From NCBI GenBank assembly GCA_017936545.1, contig JAGBFJ010000024.1, forward strand, positions 1 to 39,827: 39,827 nucleotides of DNA, written 5' to 3'. Source of the stretch: Sutterella sp. Lineage in GTDB: Bacteria; Pseudomonadota; Gammaproteobacteria; Burkholderiales; Burkholderiaceae_F. This document shows positions 16,441-24,860 of the stretch, piece by piece. The notes beneath the pieces were generated by a model that was not told the origin of the DNA, searched no databases, and was given only the letters and a program-made list of their open reading frames with translations. A program made the translations under genes and the position numbers. Each line of letters opens with the position of its first letter. Within the stretch, counting starts at the first letter, position 1.

Positions 16441-17805
16441 ATGCCTGAATGTATTTCGGCAACGGGCTCCGATCCGCTCAGCCTCATCGCCGCCGCCGAT
16501 GAGGTTCCCCGGAAGACGGCCGTCATCGAAGGCGGCCGGCGGATCAGCTACGCCGAGCTTGCCCGAGCGGTGAGCGGCAGGGCGGCCTCGCTGGAGCGGC
16601 CGGCGCCGGGACGGCCGGCCTTTCTGACGGCCGGTTCGGATTTCACTGGGCTCGTCGATCTGCTCGCGCTTCTGGAGAAGGGTATTCCGGCCGTTCTCTT
16701 TTCGCCCAAGCTGACCGATGGCGAGAAGACGGCCCTTCGAAGGCAGGCGGAGGTGATTGCTGAACCGCTTCCCGAAGGCACGGCTTTCGTTGTCTTCACG
16801 TCGGGCACCACCGGTCGTCCGAAGCCGGCCGTGCTGACCCGACGCTCGCTCGCCGCCGGCGCTCTGGCCGCCGCCGAAGCGCTTCGCATGACGCCGGACG
16901 ACGTTTTTCAGCTCTCCCTTTCGCCCGCGCGCGTCGGCGGGCTCGGTATCGTGCTCCGCACCCTGGCCGTTCGGGGATCGCTGTCGCTCGCTCCGCGTTT
17001 TTGCGGCGCCGCGTTTCCCGAGACGCTTCAACGAGACGGTGTGACGCTGGCGTCGCTGGTTCCCGCCATGCTTGCCGACGTGTTTGAAAAGAATCCCGGC
17101 TGGAGGAATCCTGCGGGACTGCGGGCCCTTCTGATCGGCGGCGCACCGATGCCGGCGAAGCTCCGGGCTGAAGCGGCCCGCCGCGGCGTGCCGGTCGTGA
17201 CGACCTACGGCATGACGGAAACCGGAAGCAGTTCGGGCATATCCGCCTGGGAGGAGAGACTCCAGCCCGTCTCGTCGGGCGAAGTACCCCTTCGCGGCAT
17301 TCGCTACAGAGAAAAGAACGGTGAGATTCTTCTGAGCGGTCCGCTGCTTTTTAACGGCTACTGGGGCAGACCGGCCGTCGTCAGCGAGGGTTGGTTCGCC
17401 ACGGGGGATGCCGGCACGGTCGATGCCGAAGGCCGAGTGCGCATCCTCGCCCGGCAGTCCGACCTCATCATCACGGGCGGCGAAAAGGTCGTTCCGGCCG
17501 AAGTGGAGAGCGTGCTCGAATCGCTGCCCGGCATCCGGGAGGCGCTTGTTCTCGGCATGCCCGACGAGAAGTGGGGACAGATCGTGACCGCGCTGCTGGT
17601 GCCGGAAAACGGCAGCCGGCTTTCCGCGTCCCGGCTCGAGACATGCCTGTCGGAAAGACTGGCCCGCTGGAAGTCGCCCAGAAGGATTGCCTGGGTGCCG
17701 TCGATTCCTCTGACGCCCGCCGGGAAGCGTCATCGGCATCCGGACGTGCTTTGCGGTCTGGAAACGGAGAGCCTTCACTACAGCCGGAAACACTGCAGCA
17801 CTTGA
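16441..17805 (+). CDS. menE: o-succinylbenzoate-CoA ligase
   Basis: MenE activates o-succinylbenzoate with ATP and CoA, making the MenB substrate. The 454-residue protein is an adenylate-forming enzyme of normal MenE length. The P-loop VVFTSGTTGRPKPA lies at residues 117-130, the aromatic/ATP motif TYGMTETGSS follows, and the C-terminal hinge WFATGDAG...GRVRILARQSDLIITGGEKV contains the conserved aspartate and arginine; the late lysine in TPAGKRHR fits the catalytic A10 lysine. The identification rests mainly on its pairing with menB. menC, which sits between menB and menE in E. coli, is absent here, as are menF, menD and menH; they must be elsewhere. Its stop codon overlaps the -35 hexamer of the downstream Fur-box promoter. 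Confidence 0.92.
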   Translation: MPECISATGSDPLSLIAAADEVPRKTAVIEGGRRISYAELARAVSGRAASLERPAPGRPAFLTAGSDFTGLVDLLALLEKGIPAVLFSPKLTDGEKTALRRQAEVIAEPLPEGTAFVVFTSGTTGRPKPAVLTRRSLAAGALAAAEALRMTPDDVFQLSLSPARVGGLGIVLRTLAVRGSLSLAPRFCGAAFPETLQRDGVTLASLVPAMLADVFEKNPGWRNPAGLRALLIGGAPMPAKLRAEAARRGVPVVTTYGMTETGSSSGISAWEERLQPVSSGEVPLRGIRYREKNGEILLSGPLLFNGYWGRPAVVSEGWFATGDAGTVDAEGRVRILARQSDLIITGGEKVVPAEVESVLESLPGIREALVLGMPDEKWGQIVTALLVPENGSRLSASRLETCLSERLARWKSPRRIAWVPSIPLTPAGKRHRHPDVLCGLETESLHYSRKHCST

Positions 17806-17850
17806 CAGTTCGGATGAGAATGATTATCGTTAACGCAAATGAGAATCATT
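17802..17850 (+). promoter_or_regulatory. Promoter with overlapping Fur boxes
   Basis: TTGACA (17802-17807) is followed after 17 bp by TATCGT (17825-17830) as probable -10. Fur-like sequences cover the -10 and the start: GAGAATGATTATCGTTA (17818-17834) and AATGAGAATCATTCGCATT (17838-17856), both close to the GATAATGATAATCATTATC consensus. Iron-dependent repression of the downstream small gene is the natural reading. Confidence 0.78.
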
Positions 17851-17887
17851 CGCATTTTGCGAATGCAAAATTGCCGACGGGATCAAT

Positions 17888-18076
17888 ATGACGGAAAAAT
17901 CTGCGGTTAAAACGAGAAAGCTGATCGGTTCGGCTTCGATGGCCATGATCGGGCTCTCTGCCTTCTTCATTGCAGCGCCGGTGCTGGGCTTTCTGGAGCC
18001 GGTGACGGGCTTTTCATCCGGCGTGGCGGCCTTTGCCGCCTGCACGGGTCTGGACGCCGTTAAATCCAGAATCTGA
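17888..18076 (+). CDS. Small predicted membrane protein under Fur control
   Basis: A 62-residue protein with a basic start (MTEKSAVKTRKLIG) followed by two hydrophobic stretches, about residues 14-35 (GSASMAMIGLSAFFIAAPVL) and 42-55 (FSSGVAAFAACTGL), separated by a short turn. It is probably an inner-membrane hairpin protein with a basic tail. I do not recognise the family. The ribosome binding site is weak (GGGAT before ATCAAT). The reasons to accept it are the good promoter with Fur boxes directly upstream and the terminator directly downstream, which make it a single-gene iron-regulated unit. A role in iron or haem uptake or in protecting the membrane under iron limitation is only inferred from the Fur boxes. 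Confidence 0.65.
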   Translation: MTEKSAVKTRKLIGSASMAMIGLSAFFIAAPVLGFLEPVTGFSSGVAAFAACTGLDAVKSRI

Positions 18077-18102
18077 TTTTCAACAGAGGGGTTTAAAATG
18101 AA

Positions 18103-18137
18103 GAGGGAGTGCCTTCGCGGGCGCTCCCTCCGTCTTT
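18103..18137. terminator. Terminator between small membrane gene and EamA gene
   Basis: A 10-bp stem GAGGGAGTGC (18103-18112) / GCGCTCCCTC (18121-18130) with one G-U pair, followed on the plus strand by CGTCTTTT. On the minus strand the flank reads TTCATTTTAAAC, so it may serve both converging genes. Confidence 0.82.
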
Positions 18138-18153
18138 TCGGCTTCGTCGGCGC

Positions 18154-19038
18154 TTAGCCGCCGAGGGCAAGAAGCAGGACGCCCAGAACCATGGCGGCAG
18201 CGCCGGCGATGCGGGTTGCGCTCAGGCGTTCCCTCAGAAGAAGAGCGCCTGCGATGACGCCGACCATCATGCCGACCTCGCGTGCCGGTGCGACATAAGC
18301 GAGAGGCGCTTCGGTCATTGCATAAAGCACCAGCACGAAGGCGAGCGGAGAACCGACCGTGACGACGGCCAGCGAACGGCGTTTGACGGGCTCTCTGAAG
18401 ATGGCCCGGGCGTCGGCTCGCCAGTCCGACCCGAGAAGCACGAAGGGCGCGAGCCAGAAGATCCGCATGAAGATCGACGGGAAGTAGAAGGTGAGCGGCG
18501 TCAGGCCTGTTGCCTGCTGCACGGCCCAGGCGTCGCAGAAGGTGTATCCCGCAATGCAGCAGCCCGTCAGCGAGCCCCAGAAAAGGCCGGTTCGGACTTT
18601 GCGTCCTTCTGCGGCGGAACCCGGCTTGAGCGTCAGAAGCACGATGCCTGCCAGAATCGCGGCGATGCCGCACCAGCCGGCAGGGCTTGGGGAATTGCCG
18701 AGAATCAGCACGGCGGCCGTCACGCTGATGAGCGGTCCGGTGCCTCTTGCCGTCGGATAGACGACGCTGTAGTCGGAAAGCCGATAGCCCGTCTGCAGAA
18801 TCTGCGAATAGAGCACGTGAATCGGCGCGGAAAGGCAGATGACGAGCCAGCCGATCGGCGTGATCTCGGCAAAAACCGATGCATCCCGGATGAGAAGGGC
18901 CGGGATCATGACGATCGAGGTCGCGCTGTAGCAGAGCAGCCAGAACACGCGGCCCGCAGCCGCCTTTTTGAGGTGGTAGTTCCAGGTCGCGTGAATCAGC
19001 GCGGCGGCAAGGACAAGAAATAGCGCGAAAAGAGACAT
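18154..19038 (-). CDS. EamA/DMT-family transporter
   Basis: Inner-membrane protein of the drug/metabolite transporter superfamily with ten predicted hydrophobic helices arranged as two EamA repeats: the first from MSLFALFLVLAAALIHATWNYHLKKAA to about residue 135, the second from about 150 to the end (REVGMMVGVIAGALLLRERLSATRI is the typical last-repeat signature). Length from the ATG at 19038 is 294 residues. The frame is open to 19080, but the extra residues are hydrophilic and not typical; neither start has a clear ribosome binding site. Such carriers export amino acids, nucleosides or other metabolites; substrate not predictable. The adenosine-deaminase-like gene on the same strand upstream (gap about 130 bp) could be functionally linked, but that is weak. 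Confidence 0.88.
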   Translation of the reverse strand: MSLFALFLVLAAALIHATWNYHLKKAAAGRVFWLLCYSATSIVMIPALLIRDASVFAEITPIGWLVICLSAPIHVLYSQILQTGYRLSDYSVVYPTARGTGPLISVTAAVLILGNSPSPAGWCGIAAILAGIVLLTLKPGSAAEGRKVRTGLFWGSLTGCCIAGYTFCDAWAVQQATGLTPLTFYFPSIFMRIFWLAPFVLLGSDWRADARAIFREPVKRRSLAVVTVGSPLAFVLVLYAMTEAPLAYVAPAREVGMMVGVIAGALLLRERLSATRIAGAAAMVLGVLLLALGG

Positions 19039-19169
19039 GACGGAAAACCGGCGGACAGCTGCCGACAAATATACGCGCATCGGCCGGCATGCAGAAGTTC
19101 GCCGTCATTCTGAATCACGGAATGTTTCAGCAGCTATGATCGCCGATGCCGCAGAAGCGAACCGTGAGG

Positions 19170-20276
19170 TCAGTTTTGCTGAAGCGGAGGCAGCGCCTTT
19201 GCCAGCCGGTCGAATTCGTCCGTCCATTCGACGCCCCAGCGGGCTTTCGTTTCATCGTCGATCCAGGCGGCGTCGATGGCACTGAGAAGACACTGACGCA
19301 GATCGCCGAGCGAAAAGCCGAGCCAGTTGAACATCAGCTTCCAGCTTTCGCTGACGGAGACGTGATGCATGGCCGGATCGTCGCTGTTCGGGAACATGCG
19401 TAGTCCCGCCCGCGCCATGGCACGGATCGGATGTCTGAGCGCCCATTCGTCGTCGGAAAGCGTTCTCAGATAGTAGGAATTGGTCGGAACGACGGAAAAA
19501 ATGATGCCCTGCGCCCGGGCTCTCGCGGCCAGAGCGGGATTGTCCGTGATCGTGTAGCCGTGATCAATGCGCCGGCATTCAAGCAGCGTCATCGCGGTCT
19601 CGACGTTGCGCCAGTGTTCGCCGAATTCGCCGGCGTGCGCCGTCACATGAAAGCCGGCCTTGCGGGCCATCCGATAAGCCTTCCAGAAGTTTTCCGGCTC
19701 GTGGCCCGTCTCGCGATAGTCGATGCCGAGACCGACGGTTTCCGGGACGCGGTGCGCGCACATTTCCTCGACAAGCCGTACGGCGTCTTCGGGCGAAGCT
19801 TCACGGTCGATTGCCGGAACGGACCGGCCGATGACGCCGAAGCGCATCTGGCCTTCCCGAAGACCCTGAGCGACGGCGGACTGAGCGGCTTCAAAGCTCA
19901 TATGCCTCGCAAGCCCAGTCCAGTTCCAGAAGAATTCGATGTAGCGCACGCCTTGCGCGGCGACGCGCTCCATATGCTCGACGGTGATTCGGGTCAGAAA
20001 CTCGGGCTTCGTAAGAATCGACTCTTCCAGTGCGCGGAAGATGCGCAGGACGCCGACCGGCTTTTCGCCCCGGGTGTAGAACGCCGAAATGTCATCTTCG
20101 GTGACGGGAGATCCGGCGAGCTTCACCAGATCCGAAAAGGTTTCTCTGCTGATGGTTCCGAGAAGGTGGCAGTGGAGTTCCGCTTTGGGAAAGACGCAGA
20201 AGAAGGCTTCCCATTCGGGCGGAAGCGGGCGGACGAAAGGTGAATCGGGAACAAAACCGGGATTGGTGCTGCGCAT
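19170..20276 (-). CDS. Adenosine deaminase-family aminohydrolase
   Basis: A 368-residue TIM-barrel metal-dependent deaminase. The zinc site and catalytic residues are visible: HCH at residues 35-37 (KAELHCHLLGT), the histidine and glutamate in THAGEFGEH, the catalytic histidine in RRIDHGYT, and NSDDPAM with the metal-binding aspartate pair. PTNSYYL corresponds to the PTSN region. It would deaminate adenosine, adenine or a modified purine, or another aminated compound. The frame is open to 20486, but the ATG at 20276 is preferred: AGGAA lies seven bases ahead, and the upstream residues have no family similarity. The substrate-defining residues are not distinctive enough by eye to separate adenosine from adenine deaminase. 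Cytoplasmic, single gene. Confidence 0.9.
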   Translation of the reverse strand: MRSTNPGFVPDSPFVRPLPPEWEAFFCVFPKAELHCHLLGTISRETFSDLVKLAGSPVTEDDISAFYTRGEKPVGVLRIFRALEESILTKPEFLTRITVEHMERVAAQGVRYIEFFWNWTGLARHMSFEAAQSAVAQGLREGQMRFGVIGRSVPAIDREASPEDAVRLVEEMCAHRVPETVGLGIDYRETGHEPENFWKAYRMARKAGFHVTAHAGEFGEHWRNVETAMTLLECRRIDHGYTITDNPALAARARAQGIIFSVVPTNSYYLRTLSDDEWALRHPIRAMARAGLRMFPNSDDPAMHHVSVSESWKLMFNWLGFSLGDLRQCLLSAIDAAWIDDETKARWGVEWTDEFDRLAKALPPLQQN

Positions 20277-20552
20277 GGAAGATTCCTGTCTGATGTCGCC
20301 GGCAGACCGCCGACGACAGGATTCTGACGGATTCGTCCGGAAAAGAAAAGGCGCGGACCATTCCCGGCAGTTCCCGATCGGTGTCGGAGAGGAGAGATTC
20401 GGTTGTGCGGCCGACACATTGGAGAGGCATTCGTTTCGCTCTGACGAGGCAATATCGGGACGGCAGAAGAAATCGTTGCCTGTCATGCGCTAAAATAATC
20501 GATTGCTCAGGGAAACGGAGATTTCCCGACATTGAATCGCACAGGGGGCATC

Positions 20553-22007
20553 GTGGACTTTCTCACCAATTTAACCTTAATCATTCTGCTGATCATCGGC
20601 GCGGCGTACTTCGCCATGTCCGAGATCGCGCTGGCCGGCTCGCGCAAGGTACGCCTGACGAGCATGGCCGAAGACGGCGACCGGCGTGCCGCGCAGGTGC
20701 TGCAGCTCAAGGAGAATCCGGGCTATTTCTTCTCGGTGGTTCAGGTCGGCATCAACCTCGTCGCCATTTTGGGCGGCGTGGTCGGTGAAGAAGTGTTCGG
20801 CGTGGTTTTTGAACCCGTGCTCGCGCTCTTCCTGCCCGAACAGATTGTGGCGGGCGCATCGCTCACTTGCTCCGTCGCGCTCGTGACGGTGCTTTTCGTG
20901 ATGTTTGCGGACCTGATTCCGAAGCGCGTCGCCATGAGCTGTCCCGAACAGGTGGCCGTGCGCACGATCCGCAGCATGCTCTTTCTGATCTGGATTCTGA
21001 AGCCCATCGTCTGGCTTCTGACGATCGCCGCCAATGCCATCATGCGTGCGATGAGCGTGCCGCTCAAGAATCAGGACAAGATCACCAACGAAGACATCAT
21101 GGCGACCGTCGAGGCGGGTGCCGCCGCCGGCGTCATCGCCCCGATCGAACATACGGCCATTACGAACGTGATGGACCTTGAAAGCCACCTCGTGCCTTCG
21201 GCCATGACCGCGCGCGACAGCATTGTCTACTTCACGCTGGACGAGGACTACGAAATCATCGCCCGCAAAATTTCTGAAACGCCGCACGACAAGTATCTGG
21301 TCTGCAGCACCGACATCGACCATGTGATCGGCTGTCTCGACGCCAAGGAGCTTCTGACCCGCTACGTGAACAAGGAAACCTTCTCGCTCAAGGAAGGCGA
21401 TCTGGTCCGTCCGGTGATCACGATTCCGGATTCGCTGACGCTTACGGAAACGCTTGATCTCTTCAAGCATGAGAATTCCGACTTCGCCGTGATCATCAAC
21501 GAGTACGGCCTCACCGTCGGCGTGATCACGCTCAAGGACATCATGTGGCTCGTGATGGGCAACTACTTCGCCACGGCCGGCGAAGCGCAGATGGTGAAGC
21601 GCGCCGACGGCGTCTGGGTGATCGACGGCGCTACGCCGGTCGACGACATCGAACGCCAGTTCGACATCGAGAGCATGCCCGAAGAGGAAACCTACGAAAC
21701 GGTGGCGGGCTTCATGATGTACATGCTGCGCAGGGTGCCCAAGCGCGGCGATCACGTTGACTTCGCGGGCTATCGCTTCGAAGTGACCAGCGTCGCGGGC
21801 TTCCGAATCGATCAGCTTCACCTGAAAAAGCTCGATCATCCGAGCATTCGCAGCCCCAAGTCGGGCGACAAGACCCATGAACCCAGAGCCGATAAGGCTC
21901 ATGCCGAGAAGGCTGCCGAAAAATCGGCGGAAAAGCCGGCTGAGAAGACCGCCGATAAGGCGGCCCCGGAAAAGGCCCCTGCCGAGGAAAAAACGGCCTC
22001 CAAATAA
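20553..22007 (+). CDS. CNNM/CorC-type membrane protein with CBS domains
   Basis: Hemolysin-C/YtfL-like protein. An N-terminal CNNM (DUF21) transmembrane domain begins with MDFLTNLTLIILLIIGAAYFAMSEIAL and ends near residue 185. A CBS pair follows (from MTARDSIVYFTLDEDYEII through VIINEYGLTVGVITLKDIM), then a CorC_HlyC transporter-associated domain (RADGVWVIDGATPVDDIERQF onward). The family is linked to magnesium/cobalt export or resistance. The last 45 residues are a low-complexity Ala/Lys/Glu tail of AEKPAEK-type units not found in typical homologs. GTG 20553 is chosen because family members start there, with AGGGGG four bases ahead; a TTG at 20532 in the same frame, with CGGAG eleven bases ahead, is the alternative. 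A terminator follows. Confidence 0.92.
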   Translation: MDFLTNLTLIILLIIGAAYFAMSEIALAGSRKVRLTSMAEDGDRRAAQVLQLKENPGYFFSVVQVGINLVAILGGVVGEEVFGVVFEPVLALFLPEQIVAGASLTCSVALVTVLFVMFADLIPKRVAMSCPEQVAVRTIRSMLFLIWILKPIVWLLTIAANAIMRAMSVPLKNQDKITNEDIMATVEAGAAAGVIAPIEHTAITNVMDLESHLVPSAMTARDSIVYFTLDEDYEIIARKISETPHDKYLVCSTDIDHVIGCLDAKELLTRYVNKETFSLKEGDLVRPVITIPDSLTLTETLDLFKHENSDFAVIINEYGLTVGVITLKDIMWLVMGNYFATAGEAQMVKRADGVWVIDGATPVDDIERQFDIESMPEEETYETVAGFMMYMLRRVPKRGDHVDFAGYRFEVTSVAGFRIDQLHLKKLDHPSIRSPKSGDKTHEPRADKAHAEKAAEKSAEKPAEKTADKAAPEKAPAEEKTASK

Positions 22008-22050
22008 GGCCGAAAAGACTCTTTTTTGCAAAGAGAGACCGGTTCGTCAG

Positions 22051-22082
22051 AAGCGTCCGCGCAGTCGCGCGGGCGCTTTTTC
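22051..22082 (+). terminator. Terminator after the CNNM/CorC gene
   Basis: A stem AAGCGTCCGCGC (22051-22062) / GCGCGGGCGCTT (22067-22078) with one G-U pair and a 4-nt loop, running into TTTTTCC. It separates the CorC gene from the TerB-containing cassette. Confidence 0.87.
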
Positions 22083-22190
22083 CTTAGAAGCTTCATGCGC
22101 CGGCCGGACGCGGCGCCGGGGAGGCGGACGTCGAAGGGCAAAGACCGATATCATGGTCTTCTGTCGTACGAACCTTAAGAAGATGCCGCC

Positions 22191-23702
22191 ATGCCCTACG
22201 TTGACGAAGAGATTCCGCCTCCGGCCGGACGCTTTGCCGCCCGGGCCGCCGCCGCTGAACAAATCCGTCCCCGGTACAGAGAAATGCTGGCGATCGCCGA
22301 ACGGGGCTGGACGGCCGGAAAGAGCGACGAGGCGGTGTTTTACGAGCAGGCCTGCTTCATGGCGGACTTCGAGGAGGACCGATGCGCGACGGCGGGGTTC
22401 GTCTCGTTTTATCCGACCTATGCCGACATGTCGCTGCGGCAGCTTCAGGCTTATTTCTACTGGCGCACGCAGCTGAGAAAAGGGCATCCGGAGGCAGCTC
22501 CCGTCGCGTTTGCCTTCATTCATGTGTACGAGCTGCTGCACGGCGTCGGCGCGCAGACGCCGGCTGCCTGCCTTGAGGCGCTGAAGGCTTTTGCGAAGGC
22601 GTGGCAGCGCTTTGATTCGACGCTCGAACGCTATCTCCCGTTCTGGATGGACGACTTCGTGGCGTTCTGGGGACTCTCGGAAGATTTGCTGCGGCGCCAG
22701 CTCGTGCCTGAATCGCACAGGGTGCTGAATCTGATGTTCTCGCCCGGCTGGTGCAGGGACCATGAAGCGGAGCTGATCCGGCGTTTGGAGGATTTCGCCG
22801 GGGCATCCGCGCTGAAGAGTGTGTTTCGGCAGTCGCACGAGGCGCTCTGCCGGCGGGTTGCCGTGCTGACATGGCGCCGGCTTCTTCAGCTCCGACCCCG
22901 TGAGGAGCTTAAGTCCTGGTTCGGCAGTTGGCTCGAACTGCGCCGCAGACCTTTCGAACGGGCGGTGTTCTGGGACGGACTGAGAGCGCCCGATCATGTG
23001 ACGCAGATGTCCGCTGAAAAGCGGGCGGTCGTCCGCGAAGGCCGTCTGCGCTTCGAATCTTTTTTCTTCGAGCGGGGCAGAAGGCCTGCGGTCGCAGAGC
23101 TGATGAAGGCGGCGGAAGACGCGGCCAGAAGGCTCGAGGGCGTCAGAGGGCGCCGGCCGCCCGGTTTGCCTGACGCCGTTCTGGCTGCGGCGGCCGATGC
23201 CGAAGCCCTGATCCGCCGGGAGCGCCGGGAGGCGGCCAATCCCGCCGCCTCGATCGACCTGAGCCGTCTGGCCGGCATTAGGGCGGACGCGCTGGAAACA
23301 CAGGCCAAACTGACGGTGACCGAGGAGGAGAACGGCCTTCCGGACGATGCGGATCTGCCGGTCAGCTCTGAGCCTGTTTGCGAGTCTGCGCCGGAGACGC
23401 CGACTCCTGCATCCCTGCCGGAGCAGCCGTGCCGGAAGGTAAAACCGGCGGACGATCAGCCCGCCGAATCCTCCCGGGACGAAGACCTGCTGAATGAGGC
23501 TGAAAAGCTTTTCCTCGGCAGGCTGCTTGAGGGGGAATGCCGTCCGGATTTGCTTGAAACCGGTCTTTCTCACAGCATGATCGTCGACGGCATCAACGGC
23601 AAGCTTTTCGAAGCGGTCGGCGACGCCGTGCTCGAGCTCCTGCCTGACGGCATCGGCATTGTTGAGGACTATGAAGACGAGGTCAGGGCTCTGATCAGCT
23701 GA
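22191..23702 (+). CDS. TerB_N/TerB_C domain protein, first gene of ATPase-helicase cassette
   Basis: A 503-residue soluble protein. Residues about 30-230 match the TerB_N domain by its typical sequence: FYEQACFMADFEEDRC, FVSFYPTYADMSLRQLQAYFYWRTQLRKG, FAFIHVYELLHGVG. The last 75 residues (LLNEAEKLFLGRLLEGECRP..., INGKLFEAVGDAVLE, IVEDYEDEVRALI) match TerB_C. Between them lies a helical, arginine-rich region and an acidic, proline-rich linker around residues 385-430. Despite the name there is no tellurite operon here; such proteins are often beside P-loop ATPases and superfamily 2 helicases. The BrxD-like ATPase and helicase on the same strand complete that combination, with one Ntn-hydrolase gene between. 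Its role is unknown; a scaffold or sensor for the ATPase/helicase is my inference. No strong ribosome binding site is seen. Confidence 0.82.
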   Translation: MPYVDEEIPPPAGRFAARAAAAEQIRPRYREMLAIAERGWTAGKSDEAVFYEQACFMADFEEDRCATAGFVSFYPTYADMSLRQLQAYFYWRTQLRKGHPEAAPVAFAFIHVYELLHGVGAQTPAACLEALKAFAKAWQRFDSTLERYLPFWMDDFVAFWGLSEDLLRRQLVPESHRVLNLMFSPGWCRDHEAELIRRLEDFAGASALKSVFRQSHEALCRRVAVLTWRRLLQLRPREELKSWFGSWLELRRRPFERAVFWDGLRAPDHVTQMSAEKRAVVREGRLRFESFFFERGRRPAVAELMKAAEDAARRLEGVRGRRPPGLPDAVLAAAADAEALIRRERREAANPAASIDLSRLAGIRADALETQAKLTVTEEENGLPDDADLPVSSEPVCESAPETPTPASLPEQPCRKVKPADDQPAESSRDEDLLNEAEKLFLGRLLEGECRPDLLETGLSHSMIVDGINGKLFEAVGDAVLELLPDGIGIVEDYEDEVRALIS

Positions 23703-23901
23703 AGGCGAGGGCAGAGCCGTCGGCGATGCCGCCGGTTCTCAGACCTTCCCTGATAAATGAGGGAAAATTGCCGCCAGACACGCACGGGTTTCCGACGGCT
23801 CAAGAAGCCGGATCAGGCAGGGCGGAGGAATGCACACAGGCGCCTTCCGAGGGTGCGTTCGGGTTATGCTGTCTGTTCGGAATTCACTCTGGGAGAATCC
23901 A

Positions 23902-24765
23902 ATGTTGTTTCGGCTGATCGCGGCGGCATGCCTGACGACGCTGGCGGGCCAGACTGCCGCCTGTACGGTGTTTGCTGCGACGGGAGATTCCGTCGACGGC
24001 GGCGGGACGATCGTCGTCAAGGTTCGCGACGAGATCTTTCACGGACAGACGGTAAAAACGGTTCGTCCGCCGTCGGGCTATGCCTATATGGGTCTTTTCA
24101 CGGGGCGAAGGCAGACCTTCAACATGGGAGTCAACGAGAAGGGACTCGTCGTCTTTCGCACGACGGCGGGCTCCGTGCCGAAGGAGATCCGCAGGGAGGC
24201 GGTCCGGTTCAAAAGTTCCGAAGGACTGCCCGGACAGGAGTTTCTGATCCGGTACTGCGCGTCTGTCGACGAAGCGCTTTCGCATCCGGAAGTCTTTTCG
24301 GAACCCACCAACTACATGATGGCCGACGCGACGAAGTCGGCCGTCGTCGAAGTGCTTCCGGGCGGACGAACTGTCGTGAAGGTGACGGAAAACGGCACGC
24401 TGGCGCATGCCAATCACTATATTCTCAAAGGTGCTGAAGAAGGCAACATCCGCATGAAGGGATCGAGCGAATTCCGCCTCGCGCGAATGGAGGCGCTGCT
24501 TGCTGGCAAGCCCGCCGGACGGACCCTCGAAGATGCCGTTCGAATGGCATCCGACCGAGAAGGCGGGCCTGACGGCGCCGTCTGGCGTCCCTGCTATGAA
24601 GGTTCGAAGGGCTCGCATTCGCTCGCACTGATGGCGGTGCATCTGAAGCCCGGAGCCGAACCGCGGCTCTTTCTCAAATGGCGCGATCGGGGCGACGACG
24701 CCGGAAGTTGGCGCCTGATGCTGTCCGACGTGCGGTTTCCCAAAGAAGAGGACGAGAGGTATTGA
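23902..24765 (+). CDS. Exported C45-type Ntn-hydrolase (acyl-CoA:6-APA acyltransferase-like)
   Basis: A 287-residue protein starting at ATG 23902 (GGAG six bases ahead), not at the upstream in-frame ATG at 23830. The signal peptide MLFRLIAAACLTTLAGQTAA ends just before Cys21. Removing it would expose CTVFAATGDS with an N-terminal cysteine, the nucleophile of this Ntn-hydrolase superfamily. Other family marks are MGVNEKGLVVFRTT, YMMADATKSAVVEV and AHANHYIL, typical of the isopenicillin N acyltransferase/C45 family. It should act in the periplasm on an amide bond of unknown substrate (acyl amino acid, peptide or similar). It interrupts the TerB/ATPase/helicase set; the 199-bp gap before it and 95-bp gap after it suggest it may have its own transcript. 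Confidence 0.8.
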   Translation: MLFRLIAAACLTTLAGQTAACTVFAATGDSVDGGGTIVVKVRDEIFHGQTVKTVRPPSGYAYMGLFTGRRQTFNMGVNEKGLVVFRTTAGSVPKEIRREAVRFKSSEGLPGQEFLIRYCASVDEALSHPEVFSEPTNYMMADATKSAVVEVLPGGRTVVKVTENGTLAHANHYILKGAEEGNIRMKGSSEFRLARMEALLAGKPAGRTLEDAVRMASDREGGPDGAVWRPCYEGSKGSHSLALMAVHLKPGAEPRLFLKWRDRGDDAGSWRLMLSDVRFPKEEDERY

Positions 24766-24860
24766 TTTTCAATAAATTCCTTTCGTAAAGCGGCAAGGCA
24801 TGCAAACTTGTCCTGCCGCGAGTATGCTCTTGAGATATTGAGCGATTATTCCGACAGTGA

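Noticed and set aside
20577..22031. Minus-strand frame of 484 codons opposite the CNNM/CorC gene
   Set aside because: Shadow frame; the plus strand encodes a well-recognised family.
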